Shown: positions 45,481 to 55,807, counted from the first letter of the stretch. The stretch: DNA of 64,000 nt from Cycas panzhihuaensis (GCA_023213395.1 CM041465.1:172987741-173051740), one strand, 5' to 3'. Made by a program: numbers and translations. Notes: generated by a model not told the origin, from the letters alone.

Positions 45481-46540
45481 AAATAAATTAGAATTGGCAC
45501 ACACTGACCTATGTGGACCTCTTACTCCTTGCTCAATCAATGGCGCTAGATATTTCTTAACATTCATTAATGACTTTTCTAGAAAAGCATGGATTTATTT
45601 TCTCTACAATAAATTTGACGTTCTTGAAAAGTTCAAAGAATTCAAGGCAAAAGTTGAGCTAGAATGTGGATCCAGAATAAAATGCATTCGGTTAGATGAA
45701 GGAGGAGAATATATCTCGAGGGAATTTTTGAATTTCTACAAAGCATATGGAATACGCAGATAGTTTACAACCCCTTATACACCATAGTCCGATGGAGTTG
45801 CTGAACGGAAAAACAAAACAATCATGGAGATGGCTCGTAGCATGATTCAAGATAGGCACATCTCAAAGACCTACTATGCAGAGGCAGTTAGTACAGCTAG
45901 TTACATTATAAATCAAAGTCCAACAAAGGCTTTTGAACAAAGTACTCCAGAAGAAGCTTGGACTAGGCGCAAAGCTGATGTAAGTAACTTAAAAATTTTT
46001 GAGTGTCAAGCATTTATTCATACACCAGACAGAAAAAGGACCAAACTTGACACCAAAAGTATAGAATGCATAATGATAGGCTACAGTGGAAACTCAAAGG
46101 CCTATAAATGTATAGATCCAAGGACAAATAAGATCTATATAAGCAAGGATGTTATCTACAATGAAGAGGATATCATAAAAACTATGTCAACTCATCAAAT
46201 AATTGAAGAACCACCAAAGAGGATATCTCAAGAAGAACCTCTTATAGAAGAAATTTCTAGAGTTACTTCAGAAGACACTAATAATACAAAAGAATCAAAG
46301 GGGGCATCATTGCCTCATGAAAGCTCAACCACTGAAGAAGAAGAAGTATCTCTCAAAGGCTCAATCACTGAAGAAGGGAAAAAGAAAGAAAAAATGGTAC
46401 CAAAGTGGTACCTTAAGATAATTGAAGAAGGGAAAGGAGACGTGCTTACACACAGGACGAGAAGCCAAAAGTACCAAGCATTGTTCAGCAACTTAGAACC
46501 ACAGTCTTTTGAGGAAGCAAAGGAACATGAAGAATGGTAA
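45481..46540 (+). pseudogene. Copia J integrase and linker
   Basis: Integrase is open from 45494 to 45763 (AHTDLCGPLTPCSINGARYFLTFINDFSRKAW, first Asp; IRLDEGGEYISREF, second Asp). After one stop it is open again from 45824 to 46540, the longest frame of this element, covering the C-terminal integrase (ARSMIQDRHISKTYYAEAV, STPEEAWTRRKADVS) and a Glu/Ser-rich linker. A single TAG near 45763 and a stop near 45786 are the main breaks, so decay is modest. Confidence 0.9.
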
Positions 46541-47390
46541 GCTGCAATGGATACGGAAATAGAATCCATCTCCAAAAATCAGACCTGGGAATTAGTCAAT
46601 CTAGAAGCCCATAGTCAATTGCAAATGGGTGTACAAACTAAAGGAAAGTACTAAAGGAAAAATAGAGAAGTATAAGGCCAGATTAGTAGCCAAAGACTAC
46701 ACTCAAACAATAAGAATAGAATACAAGGAAACATTCTCACCAGTAGCTAAATTAGATACCATGAGAACAGTAATAGAATTGGCAGCTTAGCACAATTGGG
46801 AAATTTATTAGCTAGACGTAAAAAGTGCATTTTTGAATGGGGAGCTTGAAGAAGAAGTCTACATGAGACAACTAGAAGGGTATGTCCAAAATGGCCAAGA
46901 AAATCTTGTATGCAAACTGAAAAAGGCATGTATAGGCTAAAACAAGCCCCAAGAGCCTAGTATGCCAAACTGGACAAATACTTTAACTCAGAATGGTTTC
47001 CTCAGGTGCGACTCAGACTCTACTCTATATGTCAAGAAAAATCAGGGACTAATCACAATAATTGTGGTTTATGTGGATGATATGATTCTCACAGGAAGTA
47101 ATGCAGGATCAATAACAAACATTAAGGCTCAGTTGGAAAAAGGCTTTGAAATGATAGACTTAGGACTTGTAAACTATTATTTGGGTATAGAAGTCAATCA
47201 AAAGGAGGACTCAATCACCTTATCCCAGAGCAAAAATATCAAAGATCTGCTGACAAAATTCAAAATTGAAGACTGCAACAACTGTGCAAGCCCCATGGGA
47301 ACCAGTTGTGATCTGACTCCATCAAAAGAGGAGGCTTCAATTGATGCAACCCTATATAGACAATTGGAAGCTTGATATATCTCAAAATAA
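46541..47390 (+). pseudogene. Copia J reverse transcriptase remnant
   Basis: Blocks in order: IESISKNQTWELV, YKARLVAKDYTQT, ETFSPVAKLDTMRTVIELAA, a stop for Gln, and [18 protein letters not shown] one-base shift follows near 46930. The open stretch 46962-47375 contains the intact catalytic strand VVYVDDMILTGS and LGLVNYYLGIEV. RT copies element RNA into cDNA in virus-like particles. Stops replace Gln/Trp, plus the shift. Confidence 0.9.
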
Positions 47391-48010
47391 CTAGACCTAA
47401 TATCCCATATTTTGTTGGTCTAGACTCTAGATATATGCAAGATCCAAAACTGAGACATTAGAAAGCTGCAAAAAGGATACTCAGATATCTAAAGGGAACA
47501 ACTAATCTAAAACTCACTTATCCAAAGATTAAACCAAACAAGTTAATTAGATTTTGTGATTCGGATTGGGCAGGAGATGAAGAAAAAAGATCAACAAGTG
47601 GTTACTGCTTTCTTCTTGGACCAACAGCTATCTCTTGGAGAAACAAACAACAATCAACAGTTGCTCTATCATCCATAGAAGCAGAATATAAATCAGCCAT
47701 TAATGCCACATGCGAAGCAATTTGGTTGAAACAACTTCTATCATATTTGAATCAATAGCAACCAAGGCCAACAACTCTATTTTGTGATAACCAGAGTGCC
47801 ATCAAGTTGGTCAAAAATTTAGTACTTCATGCACGAACAAAACACATTGAAGTTCATCATCATTTCATATAGGAAAAGGTACAGAACAAGGAAATTGAGT
47901 TGACATACTATCTAACAAATGAACAGGTTGGAGATATCCTAACAAAACCACTCAGCAAAGAGAAATTTCAAGTTCTTAAAGACAAGATAGGATTTAATAG
48001 ATAAAACATT
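47391..48010 (+). pseudogene. Copia J RNase H remnant
   Basis: [56 protein letters not shown] and [13 protein letters not shown] are readable from about 47545 to 47870, including the catalytic acidic residues. The end ILTKPLSKEKFQVLKDKIGF precedes the polypurine tract. Three stops are visible. It closely follows the consensus copia RNase H. Confidence 0.9.
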
Positions 48011-48019
48011 AAGAGAAGG

Positions 48020-48215
48020 TGTTAAGGTGTAATGTTTTATCTAAAAATTAGTTGAGGGTAATGTATTAACCCCTCTTTATGTAACTTAGACAAGTGTTCG
48101 ATAAGTGTCATTAGGACACATAGCGGTTACAAATCTTGAATGTATATTTAAAGAGATCATCTCTCTCTCACAATAATCAATCAACAATTCTTCAATCAGT
48201 GTGTGAATTCTATCA
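48020..48215 (+). repeat. Copia J 3' LTR
   Basis: 196 bp. It differs from the 5' LTR by a 13-nt insertion after CAAGTG, a 2-nt insertion in a CT run, and about nine substitutions by eye. Confidence 0.9.
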
Positions 48216-48796
48216 TCCTGCATACATTCTAGTAGTATTCACAATGCACTGTTACATACATTCCAAAATGGAATACAATAGGGAATGCATCTGTTGGATC
48301 ATATACCCGTACTGCCTTGCTTGGATCTCCGCCTTTGGAATGTATCACATGACTCACTTGCTTGGCCCTCACCCTTGAGAATGTATCACAAGACTTAATG
48401 ACTCAGCTCTCACCACTGGATTGGTGAGAAAAGTACCCTTAAATACTCATTTTTGGTGATTTTTGGGGTGAATGGTTATGACCCATAGTCATAACTGTGA
48501 AAAGAGGCTAGATGGCCTCAATAGTCCCTAGATCTAGAAACTAGCATCACTCTAGTTCTAGTTGCAGAAATATAAACAAGTATAATAAACTCAAGGCAAA
48601 GAGAAAGCAAAGAGACAAAACTTGAATGAAGGAGCAAGAGAAAATGATACCCAATATGTGGAGTTGGAATTGGTCCAACCTCCCAAGAAGAAACAGTTTG
48701 ATTAGCAAACTGATAGCATAACAATCTGACTCCAACTCTTGTTTGAGACAATGAGGAGAGGTCTCATTATATAGAGTGAAAAGAGAGACCTAAGGC

Positions 48797-48858
48797 CTTG
48801 GATGTTTGACAAGTGTCAAACATCCAAGATACATGCCTTGCATGTTGGACATGTGTCC
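48797..48858. promoter_or_regulatory. Three consecutive palindromes in copia K U3
   Basis: First: 14-bp perfect arms CTTGGATGTTTGAC / GTCAAACATCCAAG, loop AAGT (48797-48828). Second: ACATGC / GCATGT, loop CTT (48831-48845). Third: GGACA / TGTCC, loop TG (48847-48858). They sit some 25-80 bp upstream of TATA on the element's strand. An identical set is in the 5' LTR at 55122-55183. Their function is unknown. Confidence 0.8.
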
Positions 48859-48950
48859 TTTTGGGCTCTTATGTGAGCAAAAGTGCATGAGGGTCCATTT
48901 GACACTTTAGTGACAACGTTGTGTCACTAGAAAGAATGTGGGTGTGCACT

Positions 48951-48968
48951 TTATCACTTAAGTGATAA
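48951..48968. promoter_or_regulatory. Fourth U3 palindrome of copia K
   Basis: TTATCACTT/AAGTGATAA is an 18-bp perfect palindrome without a loop, repeated at 55276-55293. Related copies have TTATCAC/GTGATAA (62173 region) or 11-bp arms TACTTTATCAC/GTGATAAAGTA with a six-base loop (39675 region). Confidence 0.75.
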
Positions 48969-49049
48969 GTCACCCCTAAAGTAAAAAGTGCATATATTAC
49001 ATGAAAAATAAAAGTACATTAACTTAACATTTAAACATAAGGTTTAACA

Positions 49050-49540
49050 CCCCTCATCGCTTACAATGTTAAGTCGGACACCAAGACCATCTCTGAATTT
49101 TACAAACTTTTCTCTACCAAGAGGTTTGGTAAAGATGTCTGCTGTCTGCTCCTCTGTAGGTCTGTACTGGAGGTTGATCTCACCATTCTGAACATGCTCT
49201 CTGATGAAGTGATGGTGAACCTCGATGTGTTTTGTCCGCATGAAAGATCGGATTCTTAGCTAACTTGAGCACACTTTGATTGTCGCAATGTATCACGGTG
49301 GGGTGACCTGCTCAAGTCCAAGTTCCCCAAGAATCCGTCGTGGCGGATAACCTCACAAGCTACGGCAATGACTTTGTACTGCCGGTGGAGGACAAGGTAA
49401 CATTGGGTTGCTTCTTGCAACTCCACGAACAATCTTGAACCAAGGGAAAAACAGATCCCGAGGTTGATCTCACGCTATCTTGGCAACACCTAATCGAGAA
49501 TCGAGAACTCTTCCAGTGAAGTTCTCATTATGTGCATACT
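49050..49540 (-). pseudogene. Copia K RNase H remnant
   Basis: An open block at 49241-49044 reads [45 protein letters not shown], the intact copia RNase H C-terminus. Above it, the strand with the DNQSA and TLSSTEAEY-type motifs is present but shifted (near 49390-49260). The polypurine tract adjoins the stop codon. Confidence 0.85.
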
Positions 49541-50690
49541 CAAGGCCATGTCAGTAATGTGCCTTTGATGTACTTAAGTATGCGTTGGTATCGCATTCCA
49601 AATGTCAGTTGGGTTGAGACATGTAACGTGAGCAAATCCCAACAAATGAAATACCTAGAGTGTTGGTGAGATAAATGAGACTCCCAATCAAGCTGCCGGT
49701 AAAGTGTGGGATCTGCTGGTGCAGCTTCCTCATTGAGAGTAAGTTTAGATCCATTCTCCATAGGTGTAAGCGCAGTTTTGCAATCGTGCATCCTGAACCG
49801 CTGCAAAATGTCCCAAGAATATTTCGCTTGGGAGATGAAGATATAGCCCGTACATTGCCATATCTCAAAGCCTAAAAAATAATGGAGAAGTCCAAGATCT
49901 GTCATCTCAAAACTTCTCTTCAAATCATCTTGGAGAATATGAATCATCTTAGTGTCACTACCAGTGATCACTAAGTCATCTACATACAAGGCAACAAAAA
50001 TTACATGGTTTTTTCCATTTTTTATATACAGATTAGGATCTGAAGTAGATCGATGAAACCCATGTCTTAAGAAGTAGTCATCGATCTTCGAGTACCATGC
50101 CCTTGGAGCTTGCTTCAAGCCATATAACGCCTTTTTTAGGCGATATACAACATGCTCCTTGCCTTATACTTTGTATCCGGGAGGTTGCTCCAAATACACC
50201 TCCTCCTGAAGATCGCCATTAAGAAAGGCGCTCTTCACGTCCATCTGGTAAACAGGCCATTTGCATTGAGCAGCTAAGGCCAAGAGAAGTCTGATGGTAT
50301 TCATGTTCGCCACTGGTGCAAAAGTTTCTTCATAATCTATGCCTTCCTTTTGTTTAAAACCTTTTGCGACAAGGCGTGCTTTCTACCTTTTAAGTGAACC
50401 ATCAGAATGGAATTTGGTCTTGTAGACCCATTTGCAGTTGATTGCCTGTTTGTGTTTAGGCAATTCAACCAAATTCCAAGTACCATTCTTTTCAATAGAA
50501 TGGATTTCTTCATCCATGGCAGCCTTCCAATTTTCATTTTAGAAGCCTCCTCAAAGTGGAAGGCTCATCAACACAAAGCACTTCAAATATAAGTGCATAA
50601 TTGGTTTGTCAATATTTAGATGGACGTTTTCCTTCAATGATGTGACCGTCGAAGGCTTGTGTGTACCATTTGGGTAACTTTTGAATTGAA
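49540..50690 (-). pseudogene. Copia K reverse transcriptase
   Basis: The open stretch 50118-49540 (192 codons) includes KQAPRAWYSKIDDYFLRHGF and ALYVDDLVITGSD, where the catalytic YVDD is intact (about 49974-49991). FEMTDLGLLHYFLGFEI and LYRQLD follow. The N-terminal half at 50540-50130 reads [40 protein letters not shown] and [20 protein letters not shown] with few breaks. It is better preserved than the RT of the other elements, consistent with the low LTR divergence. Confidence 0.9.
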
Positions 50691-51595
50691 GTTACTTGAA
50701 TCTCAATATCTTCGGTGTAAGTGGTTGGTCAACGTAAGATGTGCTTGGATCAAGTGGAGCAAATTCGGTTGAAGTAGACGGTCCACATGGTGCGTATGAT
50801 GAACATGGTGTAGAGAATTGAGAGGGAAGGAAGGCCTCAACAATCTTCTTGCCTTTGTCAATGGGAGGTTGCATGGATGCGGTTTGCACCTCCTGGTGAT
50901 CTTCTTCAGCAAAGATGACATCTCTTGAGAGATGCATTTTCTTCCCTATAGGATCATACAACTTGTAGGCTTTACTGTGAATGGCATAACCTACAAAGAT
51001 GCATTTTAGACTATACTTGTCTAATTTCTTCCTTTGCTGATCGGGAATGTGCATATAAGCAGTGCACCCAAAAGTCCTTAAATGGTCGATGAGGCTTTTT
51101 GCCAAACCATGCCTCCTCGGGTGTCATGTTGGTGACTGCTGTAGTAGGACTGCGATTGGCCACATAGGCAGCTGTGTGAAATGCTTCTGCCCAGTAAGCT
51201 CGAGTGAGTCCTTGTGCATGCATCATAGCTTTGGCTTTATTGGCCAAAGTTACATTCATCTGTTCGAGACTCCATTTTGTTGAGGAGTGTTAGGTATCGT
51301 CGGTTGTCTCTCGAATGCCGTTATCCTTGCGATATTGGGTGAATTCATTTGATGTAAATTCACCTCCATTGTCTCTGTCTGAATGTTTTGATTGAATGGC
51401 GGACTCATTTTCCACTTCAAGTTTGAATTCTTTGAACTTGGAAAATGCTTGATTTGTGTTTGATGAAGTAAACCCAAACTTTGTGAGAAAAATCATCAAT
51501 GAAGGAGATATAATACAAAGCTCTTCCAAAGATGATGTGGACATAGGTCCACACAATCCGAATGTACTAGCCGCAGAGGATGTGATGCACGCCAC
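50691..51595 (-). pseudogene. Copia K integrase and linker
   Basis: Three overlapping frames. 51595-51290 holds FGLCGPMS and DNGGEFTSNEFTQY (second catalytic Asp). 51259-51011 holds the C-terminal helix AKAMMHAQGLTRAYWAEAFHTAAYVANRSPT and TPEEAW. 51105-50692 holds the strand FGCTAYMHIPDQQRKKLD...FVGYAIHSKAYKLYDP and a Ser/Pro-rich linker. One- or two-base shifts separate them near 51290 and 51060. Confidence 0.85.
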
Positions 51596-52773
51596 GCTTT
51601 GCCTTTAGGGAAAGGCAAGCGATGCTGAGTTCCCATAATGCACGCTTCGCAAAGACATTTCGTTCCATAAATCTTAGGAAGCCCATGTACCATGTTCTTG
51701 TTGATCATCTGCCTCAAATTGTCTAAGCTCAAATGGCCTAGACGTTGATGCCAAAGTTGCATCTTGGACAAGTAAGGAGTGACAATGGAACCAGAGTAAG
51801 CAGAATCAAGCGTTATATTATTTGCATCCATCTTGTAGAGGCCTTGATCCTCATAGCCAACAGCTACTACTTGGTTTTCTTTGTCACTAATTATACATTT
51901 CCCGTTTTGGAACAATACACTCATCTGTTGTTGGTCCAACTGGCTAACAGATAGTAAATTTTTGTCCATTGAAGGTATTAAATAGGCATTGCCATCGGGA
52001 AATGTGGAGGAAGGATTTGATGAGGAAAAAGATGGAGTGATTGTGCCTACTCCAGAAATTTTGGTAGATTGATTATTTCCAAAGGTCACTGATTGACCTT
52101 TGCCTTCCTTGATGTTGGTGAGGAGCTCTTCACTTCCAGTCATGTGTTGTGAAGCTCCAGAATCAATAATCCAAGTTTCATCAACCTTGGATGTCTGATA
52201 TGCACAAAACAGTTTGTCTTCATCTGCAAACTGATTAGAGTGGCGTTGATTGCCACCTCTGAAGCCCCCCCTTCCTCTTTGCCCTCCTTGATAGGCACCT
52301 CGATTTGGTCGAGGGGGTTCTTTGTTATTCTTTGTTGAAACCGCCGATGCGGTGGCGTGGGCCGCCGTTGTTAGCATTGGCGTGGTACTTTGTTGTTGGC
52401 GTAGATCTGCTTGCTTTTTCCGACACTCAGGTGCGATGTGGCCAGGTTTGCCACGATAATGACATACAACATTGGTCCTTGAAGACCCAATGTTCATGTT
52501 CCCAAACTGCTTTGAAAGTGCAGGTTTGGGTTGTTGTTTGGCTTTTGAATTGGCCGTAAATGCACCTGATGTAGATGGTACCTCCTCATTATCTTTAGTG
52601 TAGATTTGTTCTTCTTGAAGTAGTAGACTTTCAAATTTGTTGAATGTCATAGTTTTGAGGGAACCGTCTCTTGTAGTAGATGAAATAAAGCCATTGTAGT
52701 CTTTCGGTAAGGCTTTGGTGATGGATGTGATCAATTCATCCCTCGTTCGGACTTCCAAGTGTATTAAGTTCAT
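51496..52773 (-). CDS. Copia K Gag C-terminus, protease and GAG-pre-integrase in one open frame
   Basis: The longest open frame in the window, 425 codons. In order: the Gag helical region (SITKALPKDYNGFISS), the nucleocapsid knuckle CHYRGKPGHIAPEC where the second Cys is Arg, and a Gly/Arg-rich RNA-binding tract (GAYQGGQRGRGGFRGGNQ). Then come the protease active site TWIIDSGASQHMTGSEE (intact DSGA), LIPSMDKNLLSVSQL, and GAG-pre-integrase HQRLGHLSLDNLRQMINKNM...CEACIMGTQHRLPFPKGKAWRA. It enters integrase before a shift near 51500. Gag N-terminus lies in other frames above 52736. The damaged knuckle and the shifts mean the element is not autonomous. Confidence 0.85.
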   Translation of the reverse strand: MNLIHLEVRTRDELITSITKALPKDYNGFISSTTRDGSLKTMTFNKFESLLLQEEQIYTKDNEEVPSTSGAFTANSKAKQQPKPALSKQFGNMNIGSSRTNVVCHYRGKPGHIAPECRKKQADLRQQQSTTPMLTTAAHATASAVSTKNNKEPPRPNRGAYQGGQRGRGGFRGGNQRHSNQFADEDKLFCAYQTSKVDETWIIDSGASQHMTGSEELLTNIKEGKGQSVTFGNNQSTKISGVGTITPSFSSSNPSSTFPDGNAYLIPSMDKNLLSVSQLDQQQMSVLFQNGKCIISDKENQVVAVGYEDQGLYKMDANNITLDSAYSGSIVTPYLSKMQLWHQRLGHLSLDNLRQMINKNMVHGLPKIYGTKCLCEACIMGTQHRLPFPKGKAWRASHPLRLVHSDCVDLCPHHLWKSFVLYLLH

Positions 52774-53201
52774 TACATACCTCCTTGATGGAGGAAAGAA
52801 AAGACGACATGGGCTTGATAAACTTAATAGAATACAATTTTGCTTTAACCATTAAAATGCGAGCTTGATCTCCCCTTTCATACAATGAGGACAAGGTGTC
52901 CCAAGCTTCCTTAGAAGTGTTAGCACCAAAGAATATTCGATCTACATTTACATCAACAATCATGTGAAGGAATGCCAAAGCAATTTCATCTTTGGCTTCC
53001 CAAGCAAAGAACAAGAGCAACATCAGGTTGCACAGTAACATTCCCATTGGTAACAGGTGCTGGTCGAGGTAATCTTCCAGAAACATAACTCCAAAATTCG
53101 TTCATGATTAGCAAGTTCTGAGTGAGTCTCTTCCATTCTTGATAATTATCTTGTCCTGTTAACCGAATAGTGCATGCATTTAGCATGTTTATGGCAGCCA
53201 T
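52736..53201 (-). pseudogene. Copia K Gag N-terminus
   Basis: ATG at 53201 gives MAAINMLNACTIRLTGQDNYQEWKRLTQNLLIMNEFWSYVSG, a standard copia Gag start. After a shift near 53000, 53086-52736 gives WEAKDEIALAFLHMIVDVNVDR...SKEAWDTLSSLYERGDQARI, the UBN2 domain. Two shifts separate it from the 425-codon frame below. Gag forms the virus-like particle. Confidence 0.85.
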
Positions 53202-54806
53202 GTTTCAGTTTATAAACACTTGAAGCTAGCAGATAACTTGGAGACTCAAAGCTTTCGTCGCTTAAGTTCCACCTTCTAACAAAACCAACAGTCCTGATCT
53301 TACTAGAAGATCCAACAACTGAATGGAATGATGAGGGGTGGAGGACTAGGCTATAGAGTTGGTCCAACTTGATCTTATAGAGAAGATCCAAATGTTGGCC
53401 AAGTTAAATCTAGGACAAGGCAGGTAGGGTTGATCTGCATGGACGTACCATGCTTTCCACAGGATTCCATGCCCCAATAACACCCTTTTCGAACCTCCTT
53501 TCCTCAAGCAACCTTAATTGTCGTGCAATCGACTGCATCGGTTGGTCCCCTAGGGAATGCACCAAGCTTAAGGTTAATTTAGAGGCAAGGTTTGAACCTT
53601 TTTCGAGCCTCTCCAATAGATTTTAAGTCACTTTTTAGCAGATTTTTAAAGTGAACTTAGGTTTCTTTTTGCTTGGAAAATGTACTTATGAAAATGCTTT
53701 GATTTAAGCTTTACAATAAGAGTGGCTTCAAGAGGAAGCAATGTAAGTACATGAATATGAACACTTGTAGTGTTTTTACAATGAGCACTTTAATGAAAAT
53801 GTAGTGCTATGTTGATCCAAGTAAGAAACCAAATGCTTGATTACAATAAGTTTTGCAAAGTACTTTTTTTTGAAAAAAAAGCTTAAGTGCTGAAAGAAGT
53901 AATGCAAAACTTGTGATGAAGATACAAGTGGGTTCCTTTTAATGTTGAACAAATGAGGGTAAGAGAGCCACTTGCATGAAAAATGACATCAAGCACCAAG
54001 TGTTGGGACTTTAAATTAGTCCCAACGATAAAAAAAAGTGATTTTTATTAAGTATTTGAGCCCTCTTTGAGACTAAGGACAATAGGTCACCATGCAAGGT
54101 GCCTTAAAAGTGTTTTAAAATTTAGTGATGAGTATCACTTTTTGAAAAAAACACTTAAAATCACTTAATTAACACTTGTTCAAACAATAACTAAGTGTTA
54201 AAACTTTTAAGAGCCAAAACATAGGCTAAAATTTGAAAATTTTTTTTGCAATTTGAACACTAAGGCTGTTGGACAGCTGTGTTGAGGACTGTGGGGCCCA
54301 CTAAGGCTGCTGGACAGCTGGCTGAAATTTGAAAGCAAAGTCTGGACTGTGAGGACAGCTGGATGAAGAGGACAGCTGGCTGAAATTTGAAAGCAAAGTC
54401 TGGACTGTGAGGACAGCTGGATGAAGAGGACAGTTGGCTGAAAAACAGTGCTTTTGATGGCTGAAAAACATCGCTTTTGATGGCTGAAAAACAGCGCTTT
54501 TGATGGCTGAAAAACAGCGCTTTTGATGGCTGAAAAAACAGCACTTTTGATGGCTGAAAACAGCGCTTTTGATTGAGGAAAGTGGGGCCAACAGCTGGCT
54601 GCCAGGAACTAGAAAAAACAGCAGCCTTCTTCTCCACAGTGCCTTTTAAAAAAAAGCTCGAAAAAGTGCTTGATCCTGCAAAAAAACCTTCAAACAAACC
54701 TTGGATCGCCTTCGGTCAAGGTCGTCACCAAGGGTTTGTTGCTTTCTTCAAAGAACTCCTTGAGCAACTGCAAAAAAAGAGAAACAGAGGGAGCTAGTCT
54801 CCTCTT
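53202..54806 (-). other. Copia K untranslated leader
   Basis: 1.6 kb between primer site and Gag ATG, rich in A/T homopolymer runs. Copia I has a leader of similar length (59830-61712) and style. The minisatellite at 54312-54574 lies near its 5' end. No conserved coding region is seen. The minus-strand open frame 54697-54260 is simply a translation of the repeats. Confidence 0.6.
54312..54574 (-). repeat. Minisatellite in copia K leader (58-bp x2+ and 23-bp x6)
   Basis: A 58-bp unit beginning GGACAGCTGGCTGAAATTTG starts at 54312 and 54370, with a partial third copy at 54428. It runs straight into six copies of a 23-24-bp unit (GGCTGAAAAACAGCGCTTTT) at 54436, 54459, 54482, 54505, 54528 and 54552. 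The 23-bp unit holds AAAACAGCGCTTTT, nearly self-complementary, so each unit could form a small hairpin in RNA. Copia I shows no such array at the equivalent place. Confidence 0.85.
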
Positions 54807-54818
54807 GCTCTGATACCA
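54807..54818 (-). promoter_or_regulatory. Copia K primer-binding site
   Basis: On the minus strand, TGGTATCAGAGC follows the 5' LTR after TT. It is an exact match to the 12-base site complementary to initiator tRNA-Met. Confidence 0.95.
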
Positions 54819-54820
54819 AA

Positions 54821-55374
54821 TGTGAAAAGAGGCTAGATGGCCTCAACAGTCCTTAGATCTAGAAACTAGCATCACTCTAGTTCTAGTTGCAGAAACATAA
54901 ACAAGTATAATAAACTCAAGGTAAAGAGAAAGCAAAGAGACAAAACTTGAATGAAGGAGCAAGAGAAAATGATACCCAATATGTGGAGTTGGAATTGGTC
55001 CAACCTCCCAAGAAGAAACAGTTTGATTAGCAAACTGATAGCATAACAATACAGCTCCAACTCTTGTTTGAGACAATGAGGAGAGGTCTCATTATATAGA
55101 GTGAAAAGAGAGACCTAAGGCCTTGGATGTTTGACAAGTGTCAAACATCCAAGATACATGCCTTGCATGTTGGACATGTGTCCTTTTGGGCTCTTATGTG
55201 AGCAAAAGTGCATGAGGGTCCATTTGACCCTTTAGTGACAACGTTGTGTCACTAGAAAGAATGTGGGTGTGCACTTTATCACTTAAGTGATAAGTCACCC
55301 CTAAAGTAAAAAGTGCATATATTACATGAAAAATAAAAGTACATTAACTTAACATTTAAACATAAGGTTTAACA
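54821..55374 (-). repeat. Copia K 5' LTR
   Basis: 554 bp, the same length as the partner. Four of the nine differences cluster in one six-base stretch (AATCTGACTCC against AATACAGCTCC). Confidence 0.97.
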
Positions 55375-55564
55375 ATAACCACTCCTTTCCATAACAAATG
55401 TACCTTTTTACTTAATCACATGATTACAACCATTAATCAATGTCCTCTTTGTCCGTACATTTGTATGTGCTTTCGTCCTTATTGATGTCACTGAATCTAG
55501 GTACCTTTTGAACCTATTATGGTCATGCATTCTGTTCTAGCACATTCTATCTGCTAGCGTAACT

Positions 55565-55665
55565 AAAAGGTACATACCTTGTGTTGCATACCCAAAAGGT
55601 ACGTATTCTGTGTTGCGTACCCAAAAGATATGCATCTCGTGTTGCGTACCTAGAAAGCACGTATT
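55565..55665. repeat. 29-bp tandem repeat (about 3.5 copies) in the probable solo LTR
   Basis: Units start at 55565, 55594, 55623 and 55652 (partial), beginning AAAAGGTACRTAT or a variant. Unit 2 carries GGTACG...CGTACC inverted arms separated by 12 nt, and the neighbours keep partial forms of them. The unit spacing is exactly 29 bp. Confidence 0.8.
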
Positions 55666-55807
55666 TGGTCCTCTTTCCGCTGGATTCTCTTGCACACTCC
55701 ATCATATAATCCACCAACTATCCACACCTACATCTTCTAGGTCACTATAAGCCTGCATTCTTGATTTTCCATAGTCCATATGACATATATGAAAAATAAC
55801 CACAACA

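Larger units (their letters stand above)
43074..48215 (+). mobile_element. Copia J: complete Ty1/copia element with short LTRs
   Basis: 5.1-kb element. The LTRs are 183 bp (43074-43256) and 196 bp (48020-48215), and the second carries a 13-nt insertion. The target duplication is TCTTG (43069-43073) against TCCTG (48216-48220), with one mismatch. The primer-binding site is TAGTATCAAAGC (43257-43268) and the polypurine tract AAGAGAAGG (48011-48019). All coding domains are present in order with stops. The catalytic YVDD is intact. Confidence 0.95.
48496..49049 (-). repeat. Copia K 3' LTR
   Basis: 554 bp, TGTTAAACC...CTTTTCACA on the minus strand. The TATA box (CTATATAAT, about 48766-48774) lies below the palindrome cluster, so the palindromes are upstream of it, in U3. 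Confidence 0.97.
48496..55374 (-). mobile_element. Copia K: youngest complete Ty1/copia element
   Basis: 6.9-kb minus-strand element. Both LTRs are 554 bp with about nine differences, and the perfect 5-bp target duplication is ATAAC (48491-48495 and 55375-55379). The primer-binding site is at 54807-54818 and the polypurine tract GATGAGGGG just above 49049. The interior carries the longest frame of the window (425 codons). It is inserted in the solo-LTR-like DNA inside copia I and is a relative of copia I. Confidence 0.97.
42772..55807. mobile_element. Probable solo LTR (about 1 kb) in copia I, containing copia J and K
   Basis: Once J and K are removed, the remaining 42772-43073, 48216-48490 and 55375-55807 form about 1 kb of non-coding DNA with TGTTGAC...CACAACA ends, inserted in copia I's RNase H. 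The left flank ends CTTGG and the right flank begins CTTCA, a possible decayed duplication. It contains 29-bp tandem repeats and paired GAATGTATCACA motifs (about 48337 and 48378). Strand and family are unknown, and no internal region or second LTR was seen. Confidence 0.5.

Noticed and set aside
54260-54697. 145-codon minus-strand open frame with FQPSKALFF-like protein repeats
   Set aside because: It is only a translation of the 23-bp minisatellite in the untranslated leader of copia K; no start context or homolog is expected.
55565-55665. CRISPR-like array
   Set aside because: The 29-bp units are adjacent with no unique spacers, and the genome is clearly plant nuclear.
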